From Puniceibacterium sp. (GTDB lineage: Bacteria; Pseudomonadota; Alphaproteobacteria; Rhodobacterales; Rhodobacteraceae): a DNA stretch of 57,423 nt. Under the pieces are notes generated by a model. It searched no databases, had not been told where the DNA came from, and saw nothing but the letters and a program-made list of their open reading frames with translations. The position numbers and the translations under genes are program-made. Location of the stretch: the NCBI GenBank assembly GCA_024636635.1, contig JAGXGV010000078.1, positions 1-57,423 on the forward strand. Reading direction: 5' to 3'. Position 1 is the stretch's first letter; every line of letters starts with the position of its first letter. Below, in pieces: positions 16,600 to 28,445 of the stretch.

Positions 16600-18414
16600 T
16601 CAGTGTTTCTTTTTCTTCGGCGGCATCAGGTCGGTAATCGTTCCCTCGTACATCTCGGCGGCGAAATTCACCGTTTCCGACAGGGTCGGATGCGGGTGGA
16701 TCGTGTGGCCAAGGTCGATAGCATCCGCCCCCATCTCGATGGCGAGCGCTACCTCGGAAATCAGATCGCCCGCATTGGTGCCCACGATGGATGCACCTAT
16801 GACGCGCTGATCCTCGGGGTCGAACAGCACCTTGGTGATGCCTTCGCTGCGCCCGTTGGCCAGACTCCGTCCCGATGCGGCCCAGGGGAAGACGCCTTTT
16901 TCATAGGCTATTCCCTTGGCCTTGGCCTCGGTCTCGGTCAGACCTACCCAAGCAACCTCGGGGTCGGTATAGGCGACTGACGGGATCACCTGCGCGTCAA
17001 AAAACCGCTTTTCCCCGGCGCAGACTTCGGCGGCAACCTTGCCCTCGTGCACGGCCTTGTGCGCCAGCATCGGCTGGCCCACCACGTCGCCGATGGCAAA
17101 GATATGCGGCACGCCAGTACGCTGCTGACGGTCCACGGCGATGAAGCCGCGGTCGTCCACAGCGACCCCGGCGGCACCCGCGTCGATCAGCTTGCCATTG
17201 GGTCTGCGGCCCACGGACACCAGCACCTTGTCAAAGGTGTCAGTCGATTCCTCGCCCTTGTCGTTCTCGAATGTCACTTTCAGACCGCCCTTCAGCGCCT
17301 CGACATTCTTGACCTTGGTCTTGAGCAGGATGTTTTCGTACCGCCCCTCGATCCGCTTGTGCAGGGGTTTCACGATGTCCTTGTCCGCACCCGGCATCAG
17401 CTGATCCATGAATTCGACCACCGTGACCTTGCTGCCCAGCGCGTCATAGACGCAGGCCATTTCCAGCCCGATGATTCCGCCGCCCAGAACCAGCATCCGT
17501 TTCGGGATGTCGTGCAATTCCAGCGCGCCGGTCGAATCGATCACCCGGTCGTCGTCATGGGGGATGAACGGCAGTTGCACCGGTTCGGACCCGGCGGCGA
17601 TGATGCACTGGTCGAAACTGACCTTGGTGGTCGCGCCATCGTCCCCTTCGACCGCGATCATGTTGGGGCCGGTAAAGCGGCCATAGCCCTGCACGACCTT
17701 GACCTTGCGCGCCTTGGCAAGACCGGTAAGCCCGCCGGTCAGCTGACTGACAACGCCGGATTTGAAGTCGCGCAGATCGTCCAGCTTGATCTTGGGTTTG
17801 GAAAAGCTGACGCCATGGCTGCCCATATCTTCGGCCTCGGTGATGACCTTGGCCACATGCAGCAGCGCCTTGGACGGGATGCAGCCGACGTTCAGGCAAA
17901 CACCGCCCAGCACGGGGTATTTCTCGATCAGCACAACGCTTTTGCCAAGGTCCGCCGCGCGGAACGCAGCCGTATATCCGCCCGGGCCAGAGCCCAGAAC
18001 GACCACCTCGCCATGCACATCGCCCTTGCCGGTCGCGCTGCCGGTGGCGGCAACAGATTTGGGCGCCTCTTTCTTGTCGTCCTTGCCAGCGTCCTTGCCC
18101 GAATCCGTGCCTGCGTCCTTGCCCGAATCTTTGCCCGAATCTTTGCCAGTGTCCTTGTCGTTTTCCTTCGGCGCGTCGCCAGACTCCGCGCCCTCGAACA
18201 CCATGATGACCGTGCCCTCGGACACCTTGTCACCTTCCTTGACCTTGATTTCCTTGACCACGCCCGCGGCGGGCGATGGCACTTCCATCGTCGCCTTGTC
18301 GCTCTCAAGCTCAAGCAACGCGTCTTCCTTGTTCACGCTGTCCCCGACCGACACCAGAATGGTGACGACCGGCACGTCCTTGAAATCCCCGATGTCGGGT
18401 ACCTTGATATCCAT
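16600..18414 (-). CDS. lpdA: Dihydrolipoyl dehydrogenase (E3) with N-terminal lipoyl domain
   Basis: E3 of the pyruvate dehydrogenase complex, reoxidising dihydrolipoamide with NAD+. The 604 residues hold a lipoyl domain (1-80) with lipoyl Lys40 in ESDKATMEV, a flexible Lys/Asp/Gly/Ser linker with KDSGKDSGKDAG-type repeats (about 88-115), then the flavoprotein. The latter has GSGPGGYTAA, the redox disulfide GGVCLNVGCIPSK, the NAD-binding GGGIIGLEMA and the C-terminal dimer interface with HIHPHPTLSE-type His (HTIHPHPTLSE). The fused lipoyl domain is common in complexes with a homodimeric E1. It is the last gene of aceE-aceF-lpd, 15 nt after aceF. Confidence 0.97.
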   Translation of the reverse strand: MDIKVPDIGDFKDVPVVTILVSVGDSVNKEDALLELESDKATMEVPSPAAGVVKEIKVKEGDKVSEGTVIMVFEGAESGDAPKENDKDTGKDSGKDSGKDAGTDSGKDAGKDDKKEAPKSVAATGSATGKGDVHGEVVVLGSGPGGYTAAFRAADLGKSVVLIEKYPVLGGVCLNVGCIPSKALLHVAKVITEAEDMGSHGVSFSKPKIKLDDLRDFKSGVVSQLTGGLTGLAKARKVKVVQGYGRFTGPNMIAVEGDDGATTKVSFDQCIIAAGSEPVQLPFIPHDDDRVIDSTGALELHDIPKRMLVLGGGIIGLEMACVYDALGSKVTVVEFMDQLMPGADKDIVKPLHKRIEGRYENILLKTKVKNVEALKGGLKVTFENDKGEESTDTFDKVLVSVGRRPNGKLIDAGAAGVAVDDRGFIAVDRQQRTGVPHIFAIGDVVGQPMLAHKAVHEGKVAAEVCAGEKRFFDAQVIPSVAYTDPEVAWVGLTETEAKAKGIAYEKGVFPWAASGRSLANGRSEGITKVLFDPEDQRVIGASIVGTNAGDLISEVALAIEMGADAIDLGHTIHPHPTLSETVNFAAEMYEGTITDLMPPKKKKH

Positions 18415-18429
18415 ATCTCAGCGTCCCCC

Positions 18430-19713
18430 TTACAGCATCAGCCGCCGGGCATCGCCCAGCAGGTATTTCAGATGGGCGGCAAAACGCGCCGCCAGCGCAC
18501 CGTCTATGGCCCTGTGGTCATAGGACAGCGACATCGGCAGCATGTTGCGCGGTTCAAACTCCGACCCGTTCCAGACCGGCGCCATTTTTGAGCGGGTAAG
18601 GCCAAGGATCGCCACTTCGGGCGCGTTCACGATGGGGGTGAAGGATGTGCCCCCGATCCCGCCCAGCGAAGATATGGTAAAAGTCGCGCCCTGCATGTCC
18701 GGGCCTTTCAGCGCGCCGTCACGCGCCTTTTTGGACAGCTCTTGCAGATCCTTGCTGATCTCGACGATGCCCTTGCGGTCGGCGTCCTTGATCACCGGCA
18801 CCATCAGCCCGTTCGGCGTGTCCGCCGCGAAACCGATGTTGTAGAAATCCTTCTTGATCAGCTTGTCGCCGTCCGGGTGCAGCGACGAATTGAACTCCCA
18901 ATGCTTTTTCAGCGCCGAAACGCTGGCCTTGACGATGAACGACAGCAACGTGACGCGATAACCTTCGTCCTTGGCCATCGTGTCCAGTTCCTTGCGGTAC
19001 TTGTCCAGACCGGTGATGTCCGCCTCTTCATTGTGGGTCACATGCGGGATGTTCAGCCAGGACCGGTGCAGCGCCGGGCCGGACAGCTTTTTGATCCGGG
19101 ACATTTCCACTTCTTCGACGGGGCCGAATTTGCTGAAATCGACCACCGGGATCGGCGGGATGCCCATGCCGCCAGACACGGCGCCACCACCGGCAGCCGC
19201 CGGGGCGATCTGGGATTTCAGCGCCTTTTCCACATCCTCGCGCAGGATGCGGCCCTTGCGGCCCGATCCGTTGACCTTGTTCAGGTCTACTTCGACCCGG
19301 CGGGCATAAGCGCGCACCGAAGGCGAGGCATGAACGCGCGAAAATCCTGCATCCATCACCGGGGCCTCAGTCCTGGGTGCCTCCGCCTTGGAGGATTCCT
19401 CCTTGGGGGACTCCTCCTTGGGCGCCTCCTCTTTCGGGGCTTCCTTCTTTTCCTCTTTGGCTGGGGCGTCGTCGCCGCTCGCCTCTTCGAACACCATGAT
19501 CACGGTGCCTTCTGACACCTTGTCGCCTTCGGAAACCTTGATCTGCTTGACCACACCGGCGGCTGGCGACGGCACTTCCATCGTCGCCTTGTCCGACTCA
19601 AGCTCGAGCAGCGCGTCTTCCTTGGCCACGGTGTCGCCCACCGCGACCAGAATGGTCACCACGGGAACGTCCTTGAAATCGCCGATATCGGGGACTTTTA
19701 CGTCAGTTGTCAT
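18430..19713 (-). CDS. aceF: Dihydrolipoyllysine-residue acetyltransferase (E2 of pyruvate dehydrogenase)
   Basis: The core acetyltransferase that moves the acetyl group from lipoamide to CoA. In 427 residues: one lipoyl domain (lipoyl Lys42 in ESDKATMEV), a Lys/Glu/Pro linker, a peripheral-subunit-binding domain (ASPSVRAYARRVEVDLNKVNGSGRKGR, here in shortened view ARRVEVDLNKVNG) and the catalytic domain with HRAIDGALAARF (His and Asp of the active site). The reading frame runs 55 codons further upstream over the aceE terminus, but ATG 19713 with GGAG at the right spacing is the start. Single-lipoyl E2 pairs with the extra lipoyl domain on E3. Confidence 0.97.
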   Translation of the reverse strand: MTTDVKVPDIGDFKDVPVVTILVAVGDTVAKEDALLELESDKATMEVPSPAAGVVKQIKVSEGDKVSEGTVIMVFEEASGDDAPAKEEKKEAPKEEAPKEESPKEESSKAEAPRTEAPVMDAGFSRVHASPSVRAYARRVEVDLNKVNGSGRKGRILREDVEKALKSQIAPAAAGGGAVSGGMGIPPIPVVDFSKFGPVEEVEMSRIKKLSGPALHRSWLNIPHVTHNEEADITGLDKYRKELDTMAKDEGYRVTLLSFIVKASVSALKKHWEFNSSLHPDGDKLIKKDFYNIGFAADTPNGLMVPVIKDADRKGIVEISKDLQELSKKARDGALKGPDMQGATFTISSLGGIGGTSFTPIVNAPEVAILGLTRSKMAPVWNGSEFEPRNMLPMSLSYDHRAIDGALAARFAAHLKYLLGDARRLML

Positions 19714-19738
19714 AGTCTCTGTCTCCTCGTTCCGCTGC

Positions 19739-22396
<2,658 letters not shown>

Positions 22397-22440
22397 ATGC
22401 CCTCTTCCCTTGGTCATCATGCTCGCCTGTTCTGGCGTGT

Positions 22441-22608
22441 AAATTTAGTTCAAGCCTAAACCATTCACCAGGCCGCCCTGGAGACATGAATGTCTGACGG
22501 TTTTTCCTGATTGGCGCCGGAGTACCACGGGCGTTTCCGTTCGGGCAGACGGGCTGGCGCATAACATCCTTGCAATCCGCGCATGGCAATTGGTTTAATG
22601 CTAAACCA
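22441..22608 (-). promoter_or_regulatory. Candidate operator region upstream of aceE
   Basis: A 7-bp inverted repeat with 4-nt spacer, TGGTTTAATGCTAAACCA, occupies 22591-22608. A related TTTAG-N7-CTAAA inverted repeat lies at 22445-22461, close to the aceE start. On the minus strand both contain GGTTTAG. The regulator is unknown; GntR-type PdhR sites (TGGT-N3-ACCA) are similar only in the outer bases. Confidence 0.4.
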
Positions 22609-22708
22609 GTTTTGACCGTATCTTCGGTTCTGCCCATGGACTCCTCCTGATGACAAGCAGACCACGGGGCAAAGCCAAATTGCAAGAGGTTAGCGCTCGA
22701 CTCGCGGC

Positions 22709-23880
22709 TCAGGCGCCGGATTTCGCCAGCCCAGCGACGGGACCGGGGGGATCGGCGGCCAGTTCCTCGAAATCGAAGTTGTCCAGCCGCCGCGCCCGTC
22801 GCCCCGCCCTGTCGGCGCTGATCTTGATTTCCGCGATGTCTTTCGAAGCCTGACCGAAATGCCGGTCCAGATTTTCGACCCGGGCGCCAAGCCGGTCCAC
22901 ATCGGCGTACAGCAGCCCCAGTTCGCGGCGGATCGCGCCGGCCTGTTCCTGCATCCGCGCATCCTTGAGGATCGCGCGCATCGTGTTCAGCGTGGCCATG
23001 CAGGTGGTGGGCGACACGATCCACACCCGCGCGGCGAAACCGTCGCGCACCAGCTCCGGAAAATTGCCGTGCAGTTCCGCATAGACAGCCTCGGACGGCA
23101 GAAACATCAGCGCGCCGTCCGCCGTCTCGCCCTCGATGATATACCTGTCCGAGATGTCCTTGATATGTTTGCGCACGGACAGACGCAGCATCTGCGCGGC
23201 GCGGGCCAGTTGTTCGGGCGTCTCGGCGCGCCGCAACTGTTCATAGGATTCCAGCGGGAACTTGCTGTCGATGCAGATCGGCCCTGGCGGATTGGGCAGA
23301 TGGATCAGGCAGTCGGCCCGCCGCCCGTTGCTCAGAGTGGCCTGAAGCGTGAAACTGTCCCGGGGCAACGCCTTGCCCACGATATCGGTCAACTGGATCT
23401 CGCCAAAGGCGCCCCGGGTCTGCTTGTTGCTCAGGATATCCTGAAGCGACAGGACATCCCCGACAGCTTGGTGATGTTTTCCTGCGCGCGGTCGATGCTT
23501 TGCAGCCGCTGTTGCAGATCACCCAGCGATTGCGCCGTGCGCCGGGCCGAACCATGCAGGTTCTCGTTCATCTGCAACTGCACCGCCGCCAGCCGCTGTT
23601 CCATCAGGTTCAGCATCGCCGTCTGGCTGTTCGCCTGCGCTTCGGACACATGATGCAAACCGCCCGCCAGCCGTTCCTGCCCGTCTCCCAACGCCTGCAC
23701 GCGCATCCCAAGCTGTCCCATCTGCTGTGCCAGAGGGACGACAAGGCGCGCGGACCGGTTGGCAGCCCGCAGCGAAGCAATCAGAAGCAACACCACCAGT
23801 CCCGCCAGCGCGACGCCGCCAGACACCAGCAGCACCGCCGGATCGTTCAACGCAAGAACGGTGCCGCCAATGCTGATCAT
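22709..23880 (-). pseudogene. rmuC: DNA recombination protein RmuC, frameshifted
   Basis: RmuC limits inverted-repeat recombination and has an N-terminal membrane anchor, a coiled coil and a nuclease-like C-terminal domain. Here the anchor and coiled coil (MISIGGTVLALNDP, about 137 codons from 23880) end in ENITKLSG. The C-terminal domain continues in another frame (DVLSLQDILSNKQTRGAFGEIQ, then RADCLIHLPNPPGPICIDSKFP and down to 22709). The lesion lies at the CCCC run 23458-23461: one more base restores a continuous 390-residue protein, and 1172 nt is one short of a multiple of three. ATG 23880 overlaps the mutL stop (ATGA). Either inactivated or a sequencing error. Confidence 0.88.
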
Positions 23881-25727
23881 GTGCGCCCGAACAACCGCTC
23901 GATGTCGCTCAGTTTCAGTTCCACATAGGTGGGCCGCCCGTGATTGCACTGGCCGGAATGGGGGGTCGCCTCCATCTCGCGCAAGAGCGCATTCATCTCT
24001 TCGGCGCGCATCACGCGCCCCGAGCGGATCGAACCGTGGCAGGCGACGCGGCTCAGGATCGCCTCGATCTTTTCCTGAACAAGCGCCGAACTGCCCTGAT
24101 CGGCCAGCTCGTCGAGGATGTCGCGCAGCAGCGCGGCCGCATTGACCTCGCCCAGGATGGCCGGCGTCTCGCGCACCGCCACGGCGCAGCCCCCGAAGGG
24201 TTCGATCGCCAGCCCCATGCGGTAAAGATCGTCTGCCACATCCAGCAGGCGCGCGGCATCGTCTGCGGACAGGTCCACCACCTCGGGGATCAGCAGCGCC
24301 TGCGCCGCAACGCCGCTTTCGACCATCTGGCGTTTCAGCTTTTCATAGACCAGCCGTTCGTGCGCGGCGTGCTGGTCGACGATGACGATGCCGGTTTCGG
24401 TCTGGGCGATGATGTAATTCTCGTGTACCTGGCCGCGCGCCGCGCCAAGCGGGCAATCGGTCGGCGCAGCGGCCGAAGTCCCGTCCGGCCCTTGCGAACT
24501 GTCCTCTTTTTCGGCCACCAACCGCCCGCTGTAGGCGCCCGCCATTTCGGCAAAGCCAGGGGCCTGCGCCGCATAAGAGGCCTGCCGTGCCCCAAGCGAC
24601 GGGCGATCCATCTGATAGACCCGCGGGCCAGAATGTTCGGGCCGCATCGCGCCAAGCGCCGCGCCCCCCACGGTCGACGACGCCCGGTGCCCGGCCTCGG
24701 CCAGCGCATGCCGCAGGGCTGACACGATCAGCCCGCGCACCATCCCGGGATCGCGAAACCGCACCTCGGATTTCGCGGGGTGTACGTTCACATCGACCGT
24801 GTGGGGGTCGCAGTCCACGAACAGAACTACGGCCGGATGCCTGTCGCGGCTCAGGAAATCGGCATAGGCGCCACGCAGAGCCCCGATCAGCAACTTGTCC
24901 CGCACCGGGCGCCCATTCACGAACAGGTGCTGCGCCACCGACGACCCGCGCGAATAGGTCGGCAAAGCGGCATAGCCGGTCAGTCGGAAACCTTGGCGTT
25001 CCGCATCAATGGCAAGGGCGTTCTCGACGAATTCCGCACCCATGACCTGTGACAGCCGCCCGCGCAGCGCGTGAAACAGATCGCCGGTCACCGGATCGGC
25101 GCGGAAACTCACGCGGCCCTCGCCGCCCCCCGACACATCGCGCAGGGTAAAGCCGACGGAGGGCTCTGCCATCGCCAGACGGCGGATCACCTCGCCCACC
25201 GCCTGGGATTCCGCCCGGTCGGTGCGCAGAAACTTGAGCCGTGCGGGCGTTGCATAAAACAGATCCCGCAGGGTGACGACCGTACCGCCGCCCAGCGCCG
25301 CAGGACGTACGGCAGAGGTCACACCGCCGTTGACAGTCATTTCTGCCGCCTCGAATCCCGTGGCCCTGCTGGCGATGGTCAGCCGACCGACGGCGCCAAG
25401 GCTGGGCAGAGCCTCGCCCCGAAACCCGAAGGACCGGATGTTCAGCAGGTCCGAACCGTCGATCTTCGACGTCGCATGCCGGTACAGCGCCAGCGGCAGC
25501 TCGTCGGGGGACATGCCGCAACCGTCATCTGTCACCCGGATCAGCGTCTTGCCCCCGTCGGCAAGGTCGATGCCGACCCGTCGCGCTCCGGCGTCAATGG
25601 CGTTCTCGACCAATTCCTTGACCGCAGAGGCGGGACGTTCGACCACCTCACCCGCCGCGATCCGGTTGACCGCGGTTTCATCGAGTTGACGGATGACAGG
25701 GCGCATATTGGGGGCGTGCGTGTTCAT
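23877..25727 (-). CDS. mutL: DNA mismatch repair protein MutL
   Basis: A GHKL ATPase that links MutS mismatch recognition to strand removal. The 616 residues show N-terminal IAAGEVVERPASAVKELVENAIDAG (GHKL motif I), TDDGCGMS (motif II), the SFGFRGEAL motif III, and the C-terminal dimerisation domain ending IERLFGRT, including QHAAHERLVYEKL and the ACHGSIRSGR motif. The endonuclease type is suggested by the QHAAHER motif. ATG 25727 is preferred although it lacks a clear ribosome site; 25706 is an alternative. Upstream in-frame codons to 25916 do not look coding. Coupled to rmuC by a 4-nt overlap. Confidence 0.96.
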   Translation of the reverse strand: MNTHAPNMRPVIRQLDETAVNRIAAGEVVERPASAVKELVENAIDAGARRVGIDLADGGKTLIRVTDDGCGMSPDELPLALYRHATSKIDGSDLLNIRSFGFRGEALPSLGAVGRLTIASRATGFEAAEMTVNGGVTSAVRPAALGGGTVVTLRDLFYATPARLKFLRTDRAESQAVGEVIRRLAMAEPSVGFTLRDVSGGGEGRVSFRADPVTGDLFHALRGRLSQVMGAEFVENALAIDAERQGFRLTGYAALPTYSRGSSVAQHLFVNGRPVRDKLLIGALRGAYADFLSRDRHPAVVLFVDCDPHTVDVNVHPAKSEVRFRDPGMVRGLIVSALRHALAEAGHRASSTVGGAALGAMRPEHSGPRVYQMDRPSLGARQASYAAQAPGFAEMAGAYSGRLVAEKEDSSQGPDGTSAAAPTDCPLGAARGQVHENYIIAQTETGIVIVDQHAAHERLVYEKLKRQMVESGVAAQALLIPEVVDLSADDAARLLDVADDLYRMGLAIEPFGGCAVAVRETPAILGEVNAAALLRDILDELADQGSSALVQEKIEAILSRVACHGSIRSGRVMRAEEMNALLREMEATPHSGQCNHGRPTYVELKLSDIERLFGRT

Positions 25728-25933
25728 GCCACTAGACTTAGCAAGCTTGCCGCGATTCTGAAACGGATGATTTTCGCCCATGGCGCGGTGCCCTGCCGCC
25801 TTCACCTTGCGACATGCCTGCCACATGCGGAACAATAGTGCGAAAATCGGAGTTAAATTGTCAGTTTGTTGCGTTAATCTTTGCCCACCGACAGACCCCA
25901 CGAATACAGAACTCACGCCTTAAGGAGGCCCCG

Positions 25934-26044
25934 ATGCCCGTCCCGCTGATCACCTACGAAGCCATCTGCGCCGTCTACGGCAAGGATTTTGCCGCCACAT
26001 GGTTCAGCCCGATCTCGCTGACAAACAGGGCCGGAGGCGCCTAG
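25934..26044 (+). CDS. 36-residue small protein with strong ribosome-binding site
   Basis: A short frame starting at ATG 25934 preceded by TAAGGAGGC, among the strongest ribosome sites in the window, with 6-nt spacing. The product MPVPLITYEAICAVYGKDFA... has an aromatic-rich C-terminal half (AATWFSPISLTNRAGGA) and no long hydrophobic segment. It is not recognisable as a family. It is convergent with puuD, and the two stop codons overlap. It could be a genuine microprotein, a leader peptide without a downstream gene, or the remaining start of a lost gene. The longer frame from 25814 has no comparable start signal. Confidence 0.5.
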   Translation: MPVPLITYEAICAVYGKDFAATWFSPISLTNRAGGA

Positions 26045-27264
26045 CCGCCCGTCGCCGATGCATACCAATCGCGGATCTGCTCCCGTTCGTCTTCGGTGAT
26101 CATGGCCAGATTCGCGGGCGGCATGGCATGGCTGATGCCGGACTGAAGGTATATCTCGCGCGCCTGCCGCGCGATCTGCGCCTCGGTTTCCAGCATCACA
26201 CCCTTGGGCGGCCACAGCAGGCCATCCCAGGCCGGTTCCGCTGCATGGCACATCGAACAGCGGCCCATCACGATGTCATGCACCTGCCCGAAACCCTCGG
26301 CCTCGGCAAACCTCAGCGCCGCACCGGACGCTTCTTCAGGTTCCCCGGCCCGGAACATCGGTGCTGTGCTCAGCCACATGATCACGATGAACAGCACGGC
26401 TGTGGCCAGCCAGGTCCAGGTCGGTTCACCCTTACGCGCATGCATCGAATTGAAATAGTGCCGGATCGTCACCCCCATCAGGAATACGAGGCTGGCAATC
26501 GCCCAGTTGTATTCGCTCGCAAAGGACAGCGGGTAATGGTTGCTCAGCATCAGGAAGATGACCGGCAGGGTGAGGTAATTGTTGTGGGTCGAACGCTGCT
26601 TGGCGATCTTGCCGTATTTCGCATCCGGCTCACGACCGTTCATCAGGTCGTCCACCACGATCTTCTGGTTGGGGATGATGATGAAGAACACGTTGGCCGA
26701 CATGATCGTACCCGTGAAGGCCCCCAGATGCAGCAGCGCCGCCCGGCCGGAAAACACCGAGGTGTAGAAATACGCCATGCCCACAAGGATCACGTAAAGC
26801 AACAGCATCAGCCGCGTGTTGTTCTCACCGAATTTCGACTTGCAGATCTGGTCGTACATCACCCAGCCAAGCCCCAGTGACGCAAGCGAGATGCCGATCG
26901 CCTGCCAACCCGCCAGGTCCATCACGGCCGGGTCGATCAGGTAGAATTCCGAACCGAGGTAATAGACCAGCAACAGCAGCGCGAACCCCGACAGCCAGGT
27001 CGAATAACTTTGCCACTTGTGCCAGATCAGGCCACCCGGCATGTGATCCGGCGCCACCAGGTATTTCTGGATGTGGTAGAATCCGCCGCCGTGCACCTGC
27101 CATTCCTCGCCGTCGGCGCCGCTGGGCAGGTTGCGGTCCCGGTGCAGCCCCAGATCCAGCGCGATAAAGTAGAACGACGCACCGATCCACGCGATACCCG
27201 TGATCACATGCACCCAGCGTACCGCGAATTCCAACCAGGCGCCCATCGCCGCGAGATCATACAT
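26041..27264 (-). CDS. puuD: Membrane-bound urate oxidase (hydroxylase) PuuD with cytochrome c domain
   Basis: Oxidises urate to 5-hydroxyisourate at the cytoplasmic membrane in purine breakdown, passing electrons to its own c-type heme. The 407 residues comprise about eight transmembrane helices (N-terminal WVHVITGIAWIGASFYF with conserved His, YHIQKYL, THNNYLTLP), then a C-terminal periplasmic cytochrome c domain with the heme motif CSMCH and a distal Met in HAMPPANLAMI. This type replaces the soluble cofactor-free uricase in many Rhodobacterales. A LysR gene is divergent, starting 101 nt away, and is the likely regulator. Confidence 0.94.
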   Translation of the reverse strand: MYDLAAMGAWLEFAVRWVHVITGIAWIGASFYFIALDLGLHRDRNLPSGADGEEWQVHGGGFYHIQKYLVAPDHMPGGLIWHKWQSYSTWLSGFALLLLVYYLGSEFYLIDPAVMDLAGWQAIGISLASLGLGWVMYDQICKSKFGENNTRLMLLLYVILVGMAYFYTSVFSGRAALLHLGAFTGTIMSANVFFIIIPNQKIVVDDLMNGREPDAKYGKIAKQRSTHNNYLTLPVIFLMLSNHYPLSFASEYNWAIASLVFLMGVTIRHYFNSMHARKGEPTWTWLATAVLFIVIMWLSTAPMFRAGEPEEASGAALRFAEAEGFGQVHDIVMGRCSMCHAAEPAWDGLLWPPKGVMLETEAQIARQAREIYLQSGISHAMPPANLAMITEDEREQIRDWYASATGG

Positions 27265-27365
27265 GCCTGCCTCCTGAAACTGATGACTCCACGCTATACG
27301 GCAGGTGACTTGTTTGTTAATCCTTCAAATCGCGACACAGTTTCAAACAAGACCGATAAATCGAA

Positions 27366-28274
27366 ATGGCCTATGTAAACAACATCCGCATGTTCGTGCG
27401 CGTCTACGAATTGGGCAACATGTCGGCGGCGGCGCGCGACCAGCGTACATCACCCGCCGTCGCCTCGTCCCGGATCGCCGAACTCGAACGCCATCTGGGC
27501 GTGCGCCTGTTCAACCGCACCACCCGGGCGCTGCATGCGACCGAACACGGACGGCTGTTCTATGATGGCGCGCTCGGAATTCTCGACGCTATCGAGACCG
27601 CCGAGGCGACGGTGATGGAAGCCTCGCAATCGCCAAAGGGCACGCTTTTTGTCTCGGCGCCGCTGGGCCTCGGGCGGCGGGTCATCGCCCCCGCCGTGCC
27701 CCGGTTCAAGAGGATGTACCCCGATATCGACATCCGTCTGCGTCTGTCGGATCGTCTGGTGGACGTGACCGCCGAAGGGCTCGATCTCGCCTTCCACCTC
27801 GGCGCACTCAGCGATAGCGACCTCAAGGTACGCATGATCGCCGACTGTCCCCGCCTTCTGGTGGCAGCGCCGGACTACATCGCAAGGCGCGGCAATCCTG
27901 CCGATGGCGCGACCCTGATCGAAGACAGGCACGACTGCCTCAACCTGCGGTTTCCCGGTGCGCGGGAATTCCAGTGGACGCTGCAAACTCCGGACGGTCC
28001 GCGCCGCTATGAAATCACCGGCCCGTTCGAATCCGATGACGGCGATGTCCTGACCCAATGGGCGCTCGACGGCTGCGGAATCGTGCTCAAACCGGCGTTC
28101 GAGATCGCTGAACACCTGCGGTCCGGCACCCTGATCCCCGTCGCCACCACAACACCGCCGTACCCGACCCAGCTTGCCTGCCTCAGTCCGTCGCGCCGCT
28201 TTCGCGATCCCAAGGTCCAGCTTTTTTCGGGCTTCATGATCGCCCACTGCCGCGAACGGCTCGCCAGCGCCTGA
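27366..28274 (+). CDS. LysR family transcriptional regulator divergent from puuD
   Basis: A 302-residue regulator: winged helix-turn-helix at residues 1-60 (ELGNMSAAARDQRTSPAVASSRIAELERHLGVRLF), then a periplasmic-binding-protein-like effector domain (about 90-290). LysR proteins commonly control the divergent neighbour, here puuD, and respond to a pathway metabolite; a purine intermediate would be the natural guess but is not shown. The ribosome site before ATG 27366 is weak, which is common for regulators. Belongs by eye to the LysR subgroup with short linker helix and FNRTTRALHATEHG. Confidence 0.92.
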   Translation: MAYVNNIRMFVRVYELGNMSAAARDQRTSPAVASSRIAELERHLGVRLFNRTTRALHATEHGRLFYDGALGILDAIETAEATVMEASQSPKGTLFVSAPLGLGRRVIAPAVPRFKRMYPDIDIRLRLSDRLVDVTAEGLDLAFHLGALSDSDLKVRMIADCPRLLVAAPDYIARRGNPADGATLIEDRHDCLNLRFPGAREFQWTLQTPDGPRRYEITGPFESDDGDVLTQWALDGCGIVLKPAFEIAEHLRSGTLIPVATTTPPYPTQLACLSPSRRFRDPKVQLFSGFMIAHCRERLASA

Positions 28275-28312
28275 CTCCCGCCCTTCTTCGGGTCCAAAAT
28301 ATCCCAGAGAGC

Positions 28313-28333
28313 ACGAGAGACAGCGTCTCTCGT
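28313..28333 (+). terminator. Hairpin after the LysR gene
   Basis: A 9-bp perfect inverted repeat ACGAGAGAC/GTCTCTCGT with a 3-nt loop, 39 nt after the LysR stop. There is no T-run, so it may be a weak terminator or part of an intergenic repeat; the preceding GGGTCCAAAATATCCC resembles a motif common between genes in this order. Confidence 0.5.
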
Positions 28334-28392
28334 ATCCCGCAGGGATGGCCCGTCAACTCTGACGCCACGCCAAACCCTGTAACAGCAAAAAA

Positions 28393-28412
28393 CCCGGGCG
28401 CGAACGCCCGGG
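28393..28412 (-). terminator. Terminator of glnK-amtB
   Basis: An 8-bp stem CCCGGGCG/CGCCCGGG with a CGAA tetraloop. On the minus strand it is followed by a T-run (AAAAAA at 28387-28392 on the plus strand). It lies 34 nt past the amtB stop. Confidence 0.85.
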
Positions 28413-28445
28413 CAGTTGGTCGCAAAGGCTGACGGAAGGAGGAGA

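Noticed and set aside
17047..18591. A 514-codon plus-strand frame opposite lpd
   Set aside because: Shadow of the lpd coding sequence; no start signal and no recognisable motif.
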